Shown: piece after piece, positions 51,219 through 58,531 of the stretch
Layout of the letters: the number at the start of each line of letters is the position of its first letter
Numbering within the stretch: the first letter of the stretch is position 1
Assembly (NCBI GenBank): GCA_949752735.1
Contig: OX457036.1
Location: forward strand, 1,901,120 to 1,965,119
Reading direction: 5' to 3'
Origin: Lumbricus terrestris
Lineage: Eukaryota > Annelida > Clitellata > Crassiclitellata > Lumbricidae
Length of the DNA stretch: 64,000 nt
The notes under the pieces: model-generated
Seen by the model: only the letters and a program-made list of their open reading frames with translations
Told to the model about the DNA's origin: nothing
Databases searched by the model: none
Translations under genes and position numbers: made by a program

Positions 51219-51899
51219 ATGGAATACTACGGCATCAAAACAACACAATCACTCTATCCGAAGCTACCATCAGCACCGGAAGGAGAAATACATATCGTCA
51301 CAGGGTCGGCGCAAACGTATCGGCTCCAAAAGATTGGTGAAATTAAGAAAGAAATCGAGCAAGAACGCGACAAAAGAGCGGCGTTGAGTAAAAAGTACCA
51401 TAGAAGTGTAAGCGTAATCAGCTCAGTAGGCAGCGCCCTCGTAGTGGTTGGGACGGGGCTCGGCGCTGCAGGAATCGGAGTATTATCCACTATAATCGCT
51501 GCACCCATCGTTATTGCTATGGAAGGAGTGGGAATAGGTATGGGGTTGCTAGGTTTAATCGGTGTCTATATCAGTAAGAAGCTTGCGTTGAAGGGTGAGA
51601 AGCATGAAAAGATCAAAACGCTAGCCGATGCGAAACTCAACACGATCAGCGACCATATTTCAAAAGCTCTCATGGATGATAACATTTCAAACGAGGAATA
51701 TTCCCTGATTCTGAGCGAGATTGAAAAATTCAACGGCATGAAAGAAGAAATTAGGAGTAATATCAAAGTTGCGATCGACGCGATGGACGAGGTGACGAAA
51801 CAATCACTCATCGATCGTGGAAAAGATGAAGCCCGGCAGTACTTTCAATCTATGTTTGAGAAAAAAAAGACTAACGCAAACATACGTGAAAACATGTAG
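51219..51899 (+). CDS. coiled-coil membrane protein, donor of the array's C-terminal module
   Basis: 226 residues, start in GTAAATAAAACGAATGG. An N-terminal coiled coil (IGEIKKEIEQERDKRAALSK, about 38-57) is followed by a long hydrophobic region (about 66-125, VGSALVVVGTGLGAAGIGVL and IGMGLLGLIGVYI) that could span or insert in a membrane. The last 95 residues (KIKTLADAKLNTISDHISKA, MDDNISNEEYSLILSEIEKF) recur in the next three genes. The final codons (NIRENM and stop) lie in the intergenic stem-loop repeat. The function is unknown; a virion membrane-penetration or fibre-base role is only a guess. Confidence 0.7.
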   Translation: MEYYGIKTTQSLYPKLPSAPEGEIHIVTGSAQTYRLQKIGEIKKEIEQERDKRAALSKKYHRSVSVISSVGSALVVVGTGLGAAGIGVLSTIIAAPIVIAMEGVGIGMGLLGLIGVYISKKLALKGEKHEKIKTLADAKLNTISDHISKALMDDNISNEEYSLILSEIEKFNGMKEEIRSNIKVAIDAMDEVTKQSLIDRGKDEARQYFQSMFEKKKTNANIRENM

Positions 51900-51990
51900 A
51901 CGTATGTTGTTACGTCTGGAAATACGTCTAACATTCGCAAACATACGTGAAAACATGTAGACGTATGTTGTTACGTTGGGAAATACGTCC
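51875..51990. repeat. intergenic stem-loop repeats (first two copies)
   Basis: The unit AACATACGT-GAAAACATGTAG-ACGTATGTT has 9-bp perfect arms and a 12-base loop. It occurs at about 51878-51907 and again at about 51938-51967, and later at about 52459, 52908 and 53380 (the last diverged). The stop codon TAG of upstream genes lies in the loop. Confidence 0.8.
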
Positions 51991-52055
51991 AACTTATGTT
52001 TTGAAACATGTCGAAAAAACACGTCTGAAAACATTATATTTTTCTTTTACTTAAA

Positions 52056-52469
52056 ATGTCGTTTCCAAAAAACACCGACCCCGCGAAAAGAGAGTTTATC
52101 GTTGCAGAATATCTGGAAACCAAGAAGAATTTTCAACAAAACTTTTTATCGGAGAGATTGGGAGATTCGGGACTGCAAAGTATAATCGCCAGCTACATCT
52201 GTAAAAAGCTGATGATGAATGAAAAGATCAAAACGCTAGCTGACGTGAAACTCAACACGATCTGCGACTATATTGAAAAAGCTCTCATGGATGATAACAT
52301 TTCAGATGAGGAATATTCGTTGATGCTGAGCGAGATTGAAAAATTCAATAACAAGAAAGAAGAGATTAGAAGTAAAATTAAAGTCGTGATGGATGTGGTG
52401 AACGAGGTGACGAAGAAGTCAGGTAGAAAAACAAAAAACGAATCTATCAAAAAGACAAAACATACGTGA
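52056..52469 (+). CDS. chimeric array gene 1
   Basis: 137 residues, start in CTTAAAATGTCG. Residues 1-41 (MSFPKNTDPAKREFIVAEYL, then NFQQNFLSERLGDSGLQ) match the head of the DUF8207 gene at 53493. Residues from about 57 (KIKTLADVKLNTICDYIEKA, DDNISDEEYSLMLSEIEKFN) match the tail of the 51219 protein. It therefore looks like a fusion of the two flanking genes. It has no membrane segment and no DUF8207 body. It ends in the repeat (KKTKHT and stop). Confidence 0.75.
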   Translation: MSFPKNTDPAKREFIVAEYLETKKNFQQNFLSERLGDSGLQSIIASYICKKLMMNEKIKTLADVKLNTICDYIEKALMDDNISDEEYSLMLSEIEKFNNKKEEIRSKIKVVMDVVNEVTKKSGRKTKNESIKKTKHT

Positions 52470-52556
52470 AAACATGTAGACGTATGTTGTTACGTTGGGA
52501 AATACGACCAACTTATGTTTTTCACACGTCTGAAATTTTTTTTTTTCTTACTTAAA

Positions 52557-52928
52557 ATGTCGTTTGTAAAAATCAGTGACTCCGCGAAAATAAAGAAGAA
52601 TATTCGTGAAAACTTTTCAGAGAGATTAGGCTCGGAGCCGCAAAGTATAATCTACTACTATGTCAGTGATAAGCTTGACTCGGAGGCGGAGGAGAACAAA
52701 AAGATCAAAAAGCTAACTGACGCGACAATCAACAAGATCTACGACCATATTTCAAAAACTCTCATGGGCGATAACATTTCAGATGAGGAATATTCGTTGA
52801 CGGAGAGCGAGATAGAAGACATTAGGGATGATATTAAATCCGAGATGGAAAGGGTAGAAAGAAACATGCGATGTACGAGATGGTTTTGGAAACAAGACTA
52901 TCAAGCGGACATACGTGAAAACATGTAG
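52557..52928 (+). CDS. chimeric array gene 2
   Basis: The best start is the Met at 52557, because it lies in CTTAAAATGTCG like its neighbours and gives MSFVKISDSAK; an ATG at 52515 adds only a phenylalanine-rich leader. About 123 residues. The head is shortened (lacking the VAEYLKTKK part: SDSAKIKKNIRENFSERLG) and is followed by the KIKKLTDATINKIYDHISKT and GDNISDEEYSL module. The tail diverges into an arginine- and tryptophan-containing sequence and again ends IRENM inside the stem-loop repeat. It is the most diverged member. Confidence 0.7.
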   Translation: MSFVKISDSAKIKKNIRENFSERLGSEPQSIIYYYVSDKLDSEAEENKKIKKLTDATINKIYDHISKTLMGDNISDEEYSLTESEIEDIRDDIKSEMERVERNMRCTRWFWKQDYQADIRENM

Positions 52929-52970
52929 ACGTATGTTGTTACGTCTGAAAATATTTTTTACTTAATTAAA

Positions 52971-53348
52971 ATGTCGTTTCAAAAAATAACCGATCCCGCG
53001 AAAAGAGCCGATTTCGTTGTAGAAAATCTGAAAATAATCGATGAACATAATCAACAAATTTTATGGGGTTTAATAGGTGATTCGGAGATGGGAAGTTTAA
53101 TCGACAGCTATAAAAATCAGATGATGAAAGCTGAGATGTATGAAGAAATCAAAACGCAAGCTGTCGCGAAACTCAACACGATCAGCGACCATATTACAAA
53201 AGCTCTCGTGGATGATATCATTTCAGTTGAGGAATATTATCTGATTCTAAGCGATATTAAAGAAATTTGGGGCAATAAGATTACAACCATAGCGGAATCG
53301 TTACGCAATCAAGGAATAAGTCAGGAGGTACTTGCAATCTATGTTTGA
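52971..53348 (+). CDS. chimeric array gene 3
   Basis: 125 residues, start in TTAATTAAAATGTCG. The head (MSFQKITDPAKRADFVVENL, then NQQILWGLIGDSEMGSLIDS) and module (EEIKTQAVAKLNTISDHITK, VDDIISVEEYYLILSDIKEI) are arranged as in the other two. The ending differs (ISQEVLAIYV). The pattern of conservation suggests the copies have evolved independently since duplication. Confidence 0.72.
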   Translation: MSFQKITDPAKRADFVVENLKIIDEHNQQILWGLIGDSEMGSLIDSYKNQMMKAEMYEEIKTQAVAKLNTISDHITKALVDDIISVEEYYLILSDIKEIWGNKITTIAESLRNQGISQEVLAIYV

Positions 53349-53492
53349 GAAAAATAACGAATCTATCAAAAAAAGACTAACATACGTGAAATCATGTAGA
53401 TCTATGTTGTCATGTCTAAAAATACGTCCAACTTATGTTTTTTTCACACGTCCAAAAAACACGTCTGAAAACATTATATTCCTAATTTTAAA

Positions 53493-54383
53493 ATGTCGTT
53501 TGTAAAAATAACCGACCCCGCGAAAAGAGACGATTTAGTTGCAGAATATCTGAAAACAAAGAAGAATATCCAACAAAACTTTTTATCGGAGAAATTAGGA
53601 GATTCAGGGCTTCAGCAAGATTTAACCAAGTTCTTCAAACCTATCGTCGATTCACAATCCGCAATTTCCAAAGAGCAAAATGTCTTATTGTCCGCGATCA
53701 ACCAAAATTCGGTAGCTACTTCAAATGCGCTACAAGCACTTCCTTCGTTACAGGGTCTTCAGCGTCCTTCGATAGAAGCGTATAGCTCCGATCCGACTGA
53801 GGATATCAAAACCCTGTATTTAGGAGATATGGCGGCTAAGTACCTTCGTCAATACACCTCCGATAAAAAAATCACCGACACAACGTTCGGAATAAAAACC
53901 AAAAATAACCAATTCTACATCGGCAACACTCCGATTTCGATTCAAGGAGACGACGTGACGGTTGGAAATAAGACTTACAGAGGAACACCGGGACTTTGGG
54001 AGTTGTTGACGATGGAACAGCCGGACATCGCGATATACGACAATAATGATATAGGTGATTACGCCGAGATTCTCGCCACAACGAATGCTATAAGACAGGA
54101 AAAAAATCCAAACAAACCTAGATCATCTAGGAGCGCCAAATACAAACAAATTGTCCAACCGATATGGGAAAAGATAACCCTAGGTACGGTAGGTAAAGGC
54201 GTTGGTGTAATCGTCATCTCCGAAGACCCAAATGTATTAGCGAAACAGCTAGAGCTTAGAATTCAGAGCTACAGGGCGGGTGGCACCGGAGTAAGAAACG
54301 AGATCGTGGCGATATGCGACGAGTTACTACGGCAAGAAGCGCTGAGTAAAGATGGTTACAAAAATATAATGTCGACATTATAA
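53493..54383 (+). CDS. DUF8207-type Polinton protein
   Basis: 296 residues, start in TTTTAAAATGTCG. It has the array head (MSFVKITDPAKRDDLVAEYL, residues 1-41), a Gln/Ser-rich linker, then a domain of about 170 residues: FYIGNTPISIQGDDVTVGNK, TYRGTPGLWELLTMEQPDIA, YAEILATTNAIRQEKNPNKP and KYKQIVQPIWEKI. The (Y/E)GTPGLWELLT core is what I recall as DUF8207, frequent in animal Polintons and of unknown function. The end is helical. The intact frame and the placement beside capsid genes suggest a virion or packaging role. It overlaps nothing and is followed 2 bp later by the next start. Confidence 0.75.
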   Translation: MSFVKITDPAKRDDLVAEYLKTKKNIQQNFLSEKLGDSGLQQDLTKFFKPIVDSQSAISKEQNVLLSAINQNSVATSNALQALPSLQGLQRPSIEAYSSDPTEDIKTLYLGDMAAKYLRQYTSDKKITDTTFGIKTKNNQFYIGNTPISIQGDDVTVGNKTYRGTPGLWELLTMEQPDIAIYDNNDIGDYAEILATTNAIRQEKNPNKPRSSRSAKYKQIVQPIWEKITLGTVGKGVGVIVISEDPNVLAKQLELRIQSYRAGGTGVRNEIVAICDELLRQEALSKDGYKNIMSTL

Positions 54384-54385
54384 AA

Positions 54386-54811
54386 ATGCTGGACATTAAA
54401 AGAAGGAGTTACAGGAAGCAATACGTTATCGGTGGATCCGGCATATTCGACACTATTTCCGGATTTTTCAAAAGACTAGTCACATCGAACGCCGCAAAAC
54501 AGTTAGCGACTAGAGCTCTTAGTGCGGGCAAAGACGTGGCAACAGAAATTGGGAAAAAGGCTATCGATGTTGGAAAAACCACCGCAATCGATGCCGGTAA
54601 AAGATTAGTGGAGAAAGCAGCGACAAAATTGTTGACTCCTCCTAAGAAACAGCTTACGCAAGAAAGTAGAGATATTATTGATCGATTTAGTAGCGTCGGG
54701 GTGAATCCGGAGAATATTAATAATCTGATGATGGGGAATGGGTTGAAAAATGTCCCATCGATCCAAGATTTAGTGCGTTCGCAAAACGGCGCGGGAATGA
54801 AGGTTGTGTAA
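54386..54811 (+). CDS. pVI/core-like minor virion protein with two adenain-type sites
   Basis: 141 residues, start in ATTATAAAAATGC. A basic head (MLDIKRRSYRKQYVI) leads to IGGS|G (15-19), then an amphipathic segment (IFDTISGFFKRLVTSNAAKQ) and a K/A-rich helix (GKDVATEIGKKAIDVGKTTA). MMGN|G (115-119) lies before the tail. Both sites fit (M/I/L)XGX-G. A small basic protein with an amphipathic helix and cleavage sites near both ends is the layout of adenovirus pVI, which breaks endosomes and links to the protease. The resemblance is of pattern, not proved homology. Confidence 0.6.
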   Translation: MLDIKRRSYRKQYVIGGSGIFDTISGFFKRLVTSNAAKQLATRALSAGKDVATEIGKKAIDVGKTTAIDAGKRLVEKAATKLLTPPKKQLTQESRDIIDRFSSVGVNPENINNLMMGNGLKNVPSIQDLVRSQNGAGMKVV

Positions 54812-54834
54812 AAAAAAAAATATCGTATAATAAA

Positions 54835-56124
54835 ATGAAATCAGATATTCTAAGATTTGCTGAACAACCTCTGATTGATGAGGGTATTGAGCGCTACCAA
54901 TACCACCAGTATGAACCGATTCAGGGATCGAATCTAAACACCGCGGGGGGAGAGATAGTAATCAACATTTATTCTCAAGATGTTTTCAACCATCCGGCGG
55001 AATCTTACCTATTATTCGAGGGCAGATTGACGAAGGCGGACGGCACCTTCTACGTTAATGCCGATGCCGTAGCCCTTACAAATAATGGACTCATGCATCT
55101 TTTCAACAATATTAAATACGAATTAGGAGATCAAATCGTTGAATCATTACGTAACCCAGGTCAAGCGACTACGATGCTTGGTTTACTCAAATACCCAAAT
55201 GATTTTCAACTAGCTCAAGGTTTGAATCAGCTGTGGTATAAGGACAGTGGCGCGACTGCTGTTATCGCGGATAATCTTGGTTTCGCCGTTAGACAGTCGT
55301 ATCTAATTAGAAAACCGGGAGACAAAGGCACGTTTAGTTTTATCGTTCCATTAAGCCATATTTTCGGATTTTGTGACGATTACAACAAGGTTGTTTATGG
55401 TGTGAATCATAAGCTAACTCTTGTTCGTAAAGCCGAGGATGACGCAATTTTTAGACTCGCCGCTGCGGGTGCCGGGAAAGTCAGATTAGACAAAATCGCG
55501 TGGTTCATGCCGCACGTCGTTCCATCCTTAGAGGAGAAGCTTGAATTGCTTAAAACGATCGAATCGAAAGTATCACTACCAGTCGCATACAGGGCTCGCC
55601 AATGCGATAATATAGGCGTCCCACAGACGACTACTTTTGAATGGTCACTTGGCGTCAAGTCATCGGCTGAGAAACCAAGGTACATCATCATTGGATTTCA
55701 AACCGATCGTGGTGGTGATCAAGAAAAAAACCCATCGATTTTCGATCATTGCAATCTAAAGGACATCTACGTCATGTTAAACACGGAACAATACCCAGCC
55801 GTCAGCTACAACCTATCATTCCCGAATCAGCAATTCTCACGAGCTTACAGAGAAGCAGCCTTGTTTGGCGAAAAATTCTACGGAACGGACGAACTGGTAT
55901 CGCAAAGCAATATCACACCGTCAGACTTTAAAGACCTCTTCCCGATTATGGTGATTGATGTAAGCAACCAAGTTGAGCGTCTAAAGTCATCGATGGTCGA
56001 TCTCAAGATCAAAGCTATTTTTAATGCTGCTCCACCGGCTGCTACAGAAGCGTACGCGGTTTTGATTTTCGACAAGTTACTCAACTTTAAATCAGATGGT
56101 ACGAAATTGACTATGGTGTATTAA
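54835..56124 (+). CDS. major capsid protein (double jelly roll)
   Basis: 429 residues, start in ATAATAAAATGAA. It contains the run of conserved Polinton capsid segments: YEPIQGSNLNTAGGEIVINI, HLFNNIKYELGDQIVES, PLSHIFGFCDDYNKVVYGV, WFMPHVVPS, KPRYIIIGFQTDR, HCNLKDIYVMLNTEQYP, and a late IDVSNQVERLKSSMVDLKI. Two beta-sandwich halves split near residue 225 fit the double jelly roll that forms hexon-like trimers in Polintons and virophages. Length is typical and the frame is intact. It lies in the expected place after the minor virion genes. Capsid-protein homology is from recalled family features. Confidence 0.88.
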   Translation: MKSDILRFAEQPLIDEGIERYQYHQYEPIQGSNLNTAGGEIVINIYSQDVFNHPAESYLLFEGRLTKADGTFYVNADAVALTNNGLMHLFNNIKYELGDQIVESLRNPGQATTMLGLLKYPNDFQLAQGLNQLWYKDSGATAVIADNLGFAVRQSYLIRKPGDKGTFSFIVPLSHIFGFCDDYNKVVYGVNHKLTLVRKAEDDAIFRLAAAGAGKVRLDKIAWFMPHVVPSLEEKLELLKTIESKVSLPVAYRARQCDNIGVPQTTTFEWSLGVKSSAEKPRYIIIGFQTDRGGDQEKNPSIFDHCNLKDIYVMLNTEQYPAVSYNLSFPNQQFSRAYREAALFGEKFYGTDELVSQSNITPSDFKDLFPIMVIDVSNQVERLKSSMVDLKIKAIFNAAPPAATEAYAVLIFDKLLNFKSDGTKLTMVY

Positions 56125-56146
56125 AAAAATATCTTGTACTATAAAA

Positions 56147-56516
56147 ATGAAACTGATAGAATTGAAAACGCTGGTGAAAGAGCACGGTATCAAAAGATGG
56201 ACTCATCTCAACAAACCTGAACTTATCGATCTATTGTTCGAGAAGGGTGTACTCTCTCGCGATATCGCCGAAAAAGAGAAGGTGCCAAGCACGGATAAAA
56301 AATATGATAGATTGAAAAAAAATCAGAAACCAACCGAGACGAGTAGATATATTAGACCGAGAAACGGGTGAAGTAAGCTCGTATTCATCGCTTTACAAAG
56401 CGGGTAAAGCACACGGGGAAAGCGCGCGAACAATCTTATTTTTCAATGGCCGAGTATGGAGAAACAGATACGAAATTAAAGTTCATGAGAGAAAGGAGGA
56501 TTTGGAAGAAATTTAA
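56147..56516 (+). pseudogene. SAP/Rho_N-like plus NUMOD-like protein, frameshifted at an A8 run
   Basis: An ATG (context TACTATAAAAATG) opens 74 codons: ELKTLVKEHGIKRWTHLNKP and ELIDLLFEKGVL form a SAP/Rho_N-like helix pair. The frame then ends RPRNG and stop. From about 56343 the next frame reads VDILDRETGEVSSYSSLYKA, then HGESARTILFF and GRVWRNRYEIKVHE, and stops at 56516. That resembles NUMOD1-type DNA-binding repeats (S.Y.S..KA....S..TI). A shift at AAAAAAAA (about 56315-56322) would join the two. It is a mutation or a homopolymer error. It is probably a DNA-binding accessory protein. Confidence 0.65.
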
Positions 56517-56542
56517 ATTCAAAACTAAATGTGGTTTCGAAT

Positions 56543-57277
56543 TTAGGGTCGTAAGTATGCGGCCGAAAAGTCATGGGCCTCAATGTTTAAGTCAGCGTCT
56601 GACGTAGCCATTATCTCGAGGTAGTCGGTATTAGTTAATCGAACTAGGCAAGTACCCGTTACATTATTATTAGCTCCAGCCGTACCTCCACCACCAAAGT
56701 CGCCTCCACCGCCAGGCATCTTCATGTACACACTCCCCGTTTTCATCAAGGAAACATTACCGCTAGTTCTAGCACTATTGGCGTGAAATTCCACAAACAC
56801 CGTAACCATATAACATCCGGCTTTCTGAGGAAAGAAACGTTTCGAATTGATGAAACAATTATCCTGATCGAATCTTTTTCTCGGAAAATTTACTTGCGCC
56901 GTAACGCTAGCGAGGATAGTCTGAACAGCGTGGGAGTAGGCACTAAACGCCGGGCCAAAGAATCGGTTGGCCGAAGCAATTTGTTCGTCAACATATTTTT
57001 TATTAGTCAAATGATTATCGTTAGACGGAACGTAAGGGTGATTCGTTACCAAATCTACGCCTTGTCCATAACTTAGAGCCTCATCCATTCCTGCATCCGG
57101 ATTATTCGTTATAGGAAGACCTTTAATGCATTTACCATTCATATCTAGATCTCCTGTAGCCGCATTCGCTCCATCTCGTCTTAGAAAAGTATTGTTGACT
57201 TGGGATAATGTGACACCGCCTGCTATTACTCGTGGTGTTGATCCACCATCCATTTGGCCAAATATGTTTACAGGCAT
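56543..57277 (-). CDS. fibre-like protein 1 with C1q/TNF-like head
   Basis: 244 residues, start in GATAATAAAATGCC. The N-terminal 105 residues are shared with the next gene: MPVNIFGQMDGGS.PRV, VTLSQVNNTFLRRDGANAAT, GDLDMNGKCIKGLP, MDEALSYGQGVDL and HLTNKKYVDEQI. The GDLDMNG...KYVD arrangement is like phage tail-fibre shafts. The C-terminal 130 residues have the pattern of a C1q/TNF-like trimeric beta domain: AFSAYSHAV, VNFPRKRFD, FFPQKAGCYMVTVFVEF, VSLMKTGSVYM, CLVRLTNTDYLEIMATSD and FSAAYL. A glycine-rich loop (GGGGDFGGGG) lies in the head. It is likely a receptor-binding fibre. The minus-strand gene converges on the capsid block. Confidence 0.7.
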   Translation of the reverse strand: MPVNIFGQMDGGSTPRVIAGGVTLSQVNNTFLRRDGANAATGDLDMNGKCIKGLPITNNPDAGMDEALSYGQGVDLVTNHPYVPSNDNHLTNKKYVDEQIASANRFFGPAFSAYSHAVQTILASVTAQVNFPRKRFDQDNCFINSKRFFPQKAGCYMVTVFVEFHANSARTSGNVSLMKTGSVYMKMPGGGGDFGGGGTAGANNNVTGTCLVRLTNTDYLEIMATSDADLNIEAHDFSAAYLRP

Positions 57278-57332
57278 TTTATTATCCTAATATTTTTAGT
57301 ACAAAAACCCCGTCTACGACAAAAAAAATTAG

Positions 57333-58079
57333 TTATGGTCGTAAGAATGCGATGGAAAAGTCCTTAGCAACTATACCTACAGCGGTGATTGAATAAACAC
57401 CTATCTCGAGGTAATCGTTTTCAGTTAGATAAATTATAGTACAACCTGTTGCATTGATAGCATCGGCATTTGACGCACCCTCTCCACCCGCAATTTGCAT
57501 ATGCACCCCTCCATTTTTATACAGGTAAACGTAACCCGAAGTATCAGCACTGAATAAAGTAACAGCACCTAATAAACGAAATTCTATGTGCGTTGAAACG
57601 ATATAGCAGCCGGCTTTATCAGGAGAGATCTTATTCCATCCTACGCGATGGCGGATATCTCTTTCGAATCTTGCTATATCGAAAGAAACTTTTGTGTATG
57701 TATTGGCGCTTATGGATTGTGTAGCTGCCGTGTACATGCTAATAGCGGGTCCGATTGCTTTCGTGTCGACATATTTTTCAGCCGTTGCATCGACGTATTT
57801 CTTATTAGTCAAATGATGTTCGTTCGATGGTACATTATCGTGATTCATTATCAAATCTATAGCTTGCCCCCGACTTAGAGCCTCATCCATTCCCGCTTCC
57901 AGAGTATTCGTTGTAGGTAGACCTTTTATCACGCGGCCATTCATATCTAGATCTCCAGTAACAGGGTTTGCTCCATCTACCCTTAGAAAAGTACTGTTTG
58001 CTTGTGTTAATGTGACACCACCTGCTACTACTCGTGGCGCTGATCCGTTATCCATTTGACCAAATATGTTTACAGGCAT
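57333..58079 (-). CDS. fibre-like protein 2 with a divergent head
   Basis: 248 residues, start in CGTAATAAAATGCC. The shaft is very close to fibre 1 (MPVNIFGQMDNGSAPRVVAG, GDLDMNGRVIKGLP, MDEALSRGQAIDL, HLTNKKYVDATA). The head keeps only the fold pattern (FDIARFERD, DKAGCYIVSTHIEFRLLG, VYLYKNGGVHMQIAGGEG, CTIIYLTENDYLEIGVYS, FSIAFL). Sequence similarity drops sharply after the KYVD segment. This is the expected result of duplication followed by selection or swapping at the tip. It lies 55 bp from fibre 1 in the same orientation. Confidence 0.7.
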   Translation of the reverse strand: MPVNIFGQMDNGSAPRVVAGGVTLTQANSTFLRVDGANPVTGDLDMNGRVIKGLPTTNTLEAGMDEALSRGQAIDLIMNHDNVPSNEHHLTNKKYVDATAEKYVDTKAIGPAISMYTAATQSISANTYTKVSFDIARFERDIRHRVGWNKISPDKAGCYIVSTHIEFRLLGAVTLFSADTSGYVYLYKNGGVHMQIAGGEGASNADAINATGCTIIYLTENDYLEIGVYSITAVGIVAKDFSIAFLRP

Positions 58080-58096
58080 TTTATTACGCGATAATA

Positions 58097-58531
58097 TTAA
58101 TACAAACTATTGATAACATTTTGAAATTTCATTCCATCCTTCATTGTCTTTTTTAAGACATAGAGGCATAGATGTCCGCAAAAGACTTCATTATCTGGTT
58201 GAACGCGTTCGCTGTTGTAGTAGACGGGACTGTGTAAATAATTTATCAGTTCGGTAGGAGGAGGTAGGCCGTAGCTGTCAAAATATATTTTATCCTTGCC
58301 ATTCTTTAAAAAAGAGCACCAGTGGGTCCCTCTTCCTTGCGAGTCGTCCAAGTTTAGTATCCCGCACTCATTTCGTCTAGGTTTTTTCGGTAGTTCATCT
58401 CGTAAGAAGACGCCACGGAAGTTTGGGATATTTAGTTTTTTCGCGGTATCAATCAGCTGTATGTTTGAAAGTGGAGAATTAGGAAGAACTACGCCTTCAA
58501 CGTCGATATCTTTGTATGTCTCAAAGCTCAT
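58097..58531 (-). CDS. adenain-like cysteine protease
   Basis: 144 residues, start in AATAAATAAAAATGAG. Catalytic residues are visible in order: His in RGTHWCSF (about 69), Asp in KIYFDSYG (about 85) and Cys in NEVFCGHLCLYVL (about 118), the last preceded by the conserved Gln of VQPDNE. That is the His-Asp/Glu-Cys arrangement of adenovirus endoprotease and the Polinton PRO protein, which matures virion proteins. Upstream, FRGVFLRDELPKKPRRNECG is also typical. Length is short but normal for the group and the frame is intact. Likely substrates are encoded at 50192 and 54386. Confidence 0.88.
   Translation of the reverse strand: MSFETYKDIDVEGVVLPNSPLSNIQLIDTAKKLNIPNFRGVFLRDELPKKPRRNECGILNLDDSQGRGTHWCSFLKNGKDKIYFDSYGLPPPTELINYLHSPVYYNSERVQPDNEVFCGHLCLYVLKKTMKDGMKFQNVINSLY

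Noticed and set aside
51885..53430. CRISPR-like array of hairpin repeats
   Set aside because: The repeats are separated by coding genes of 120-140 codons, not by short unique spacers, and the sequence is a eukaryotic mobile element.
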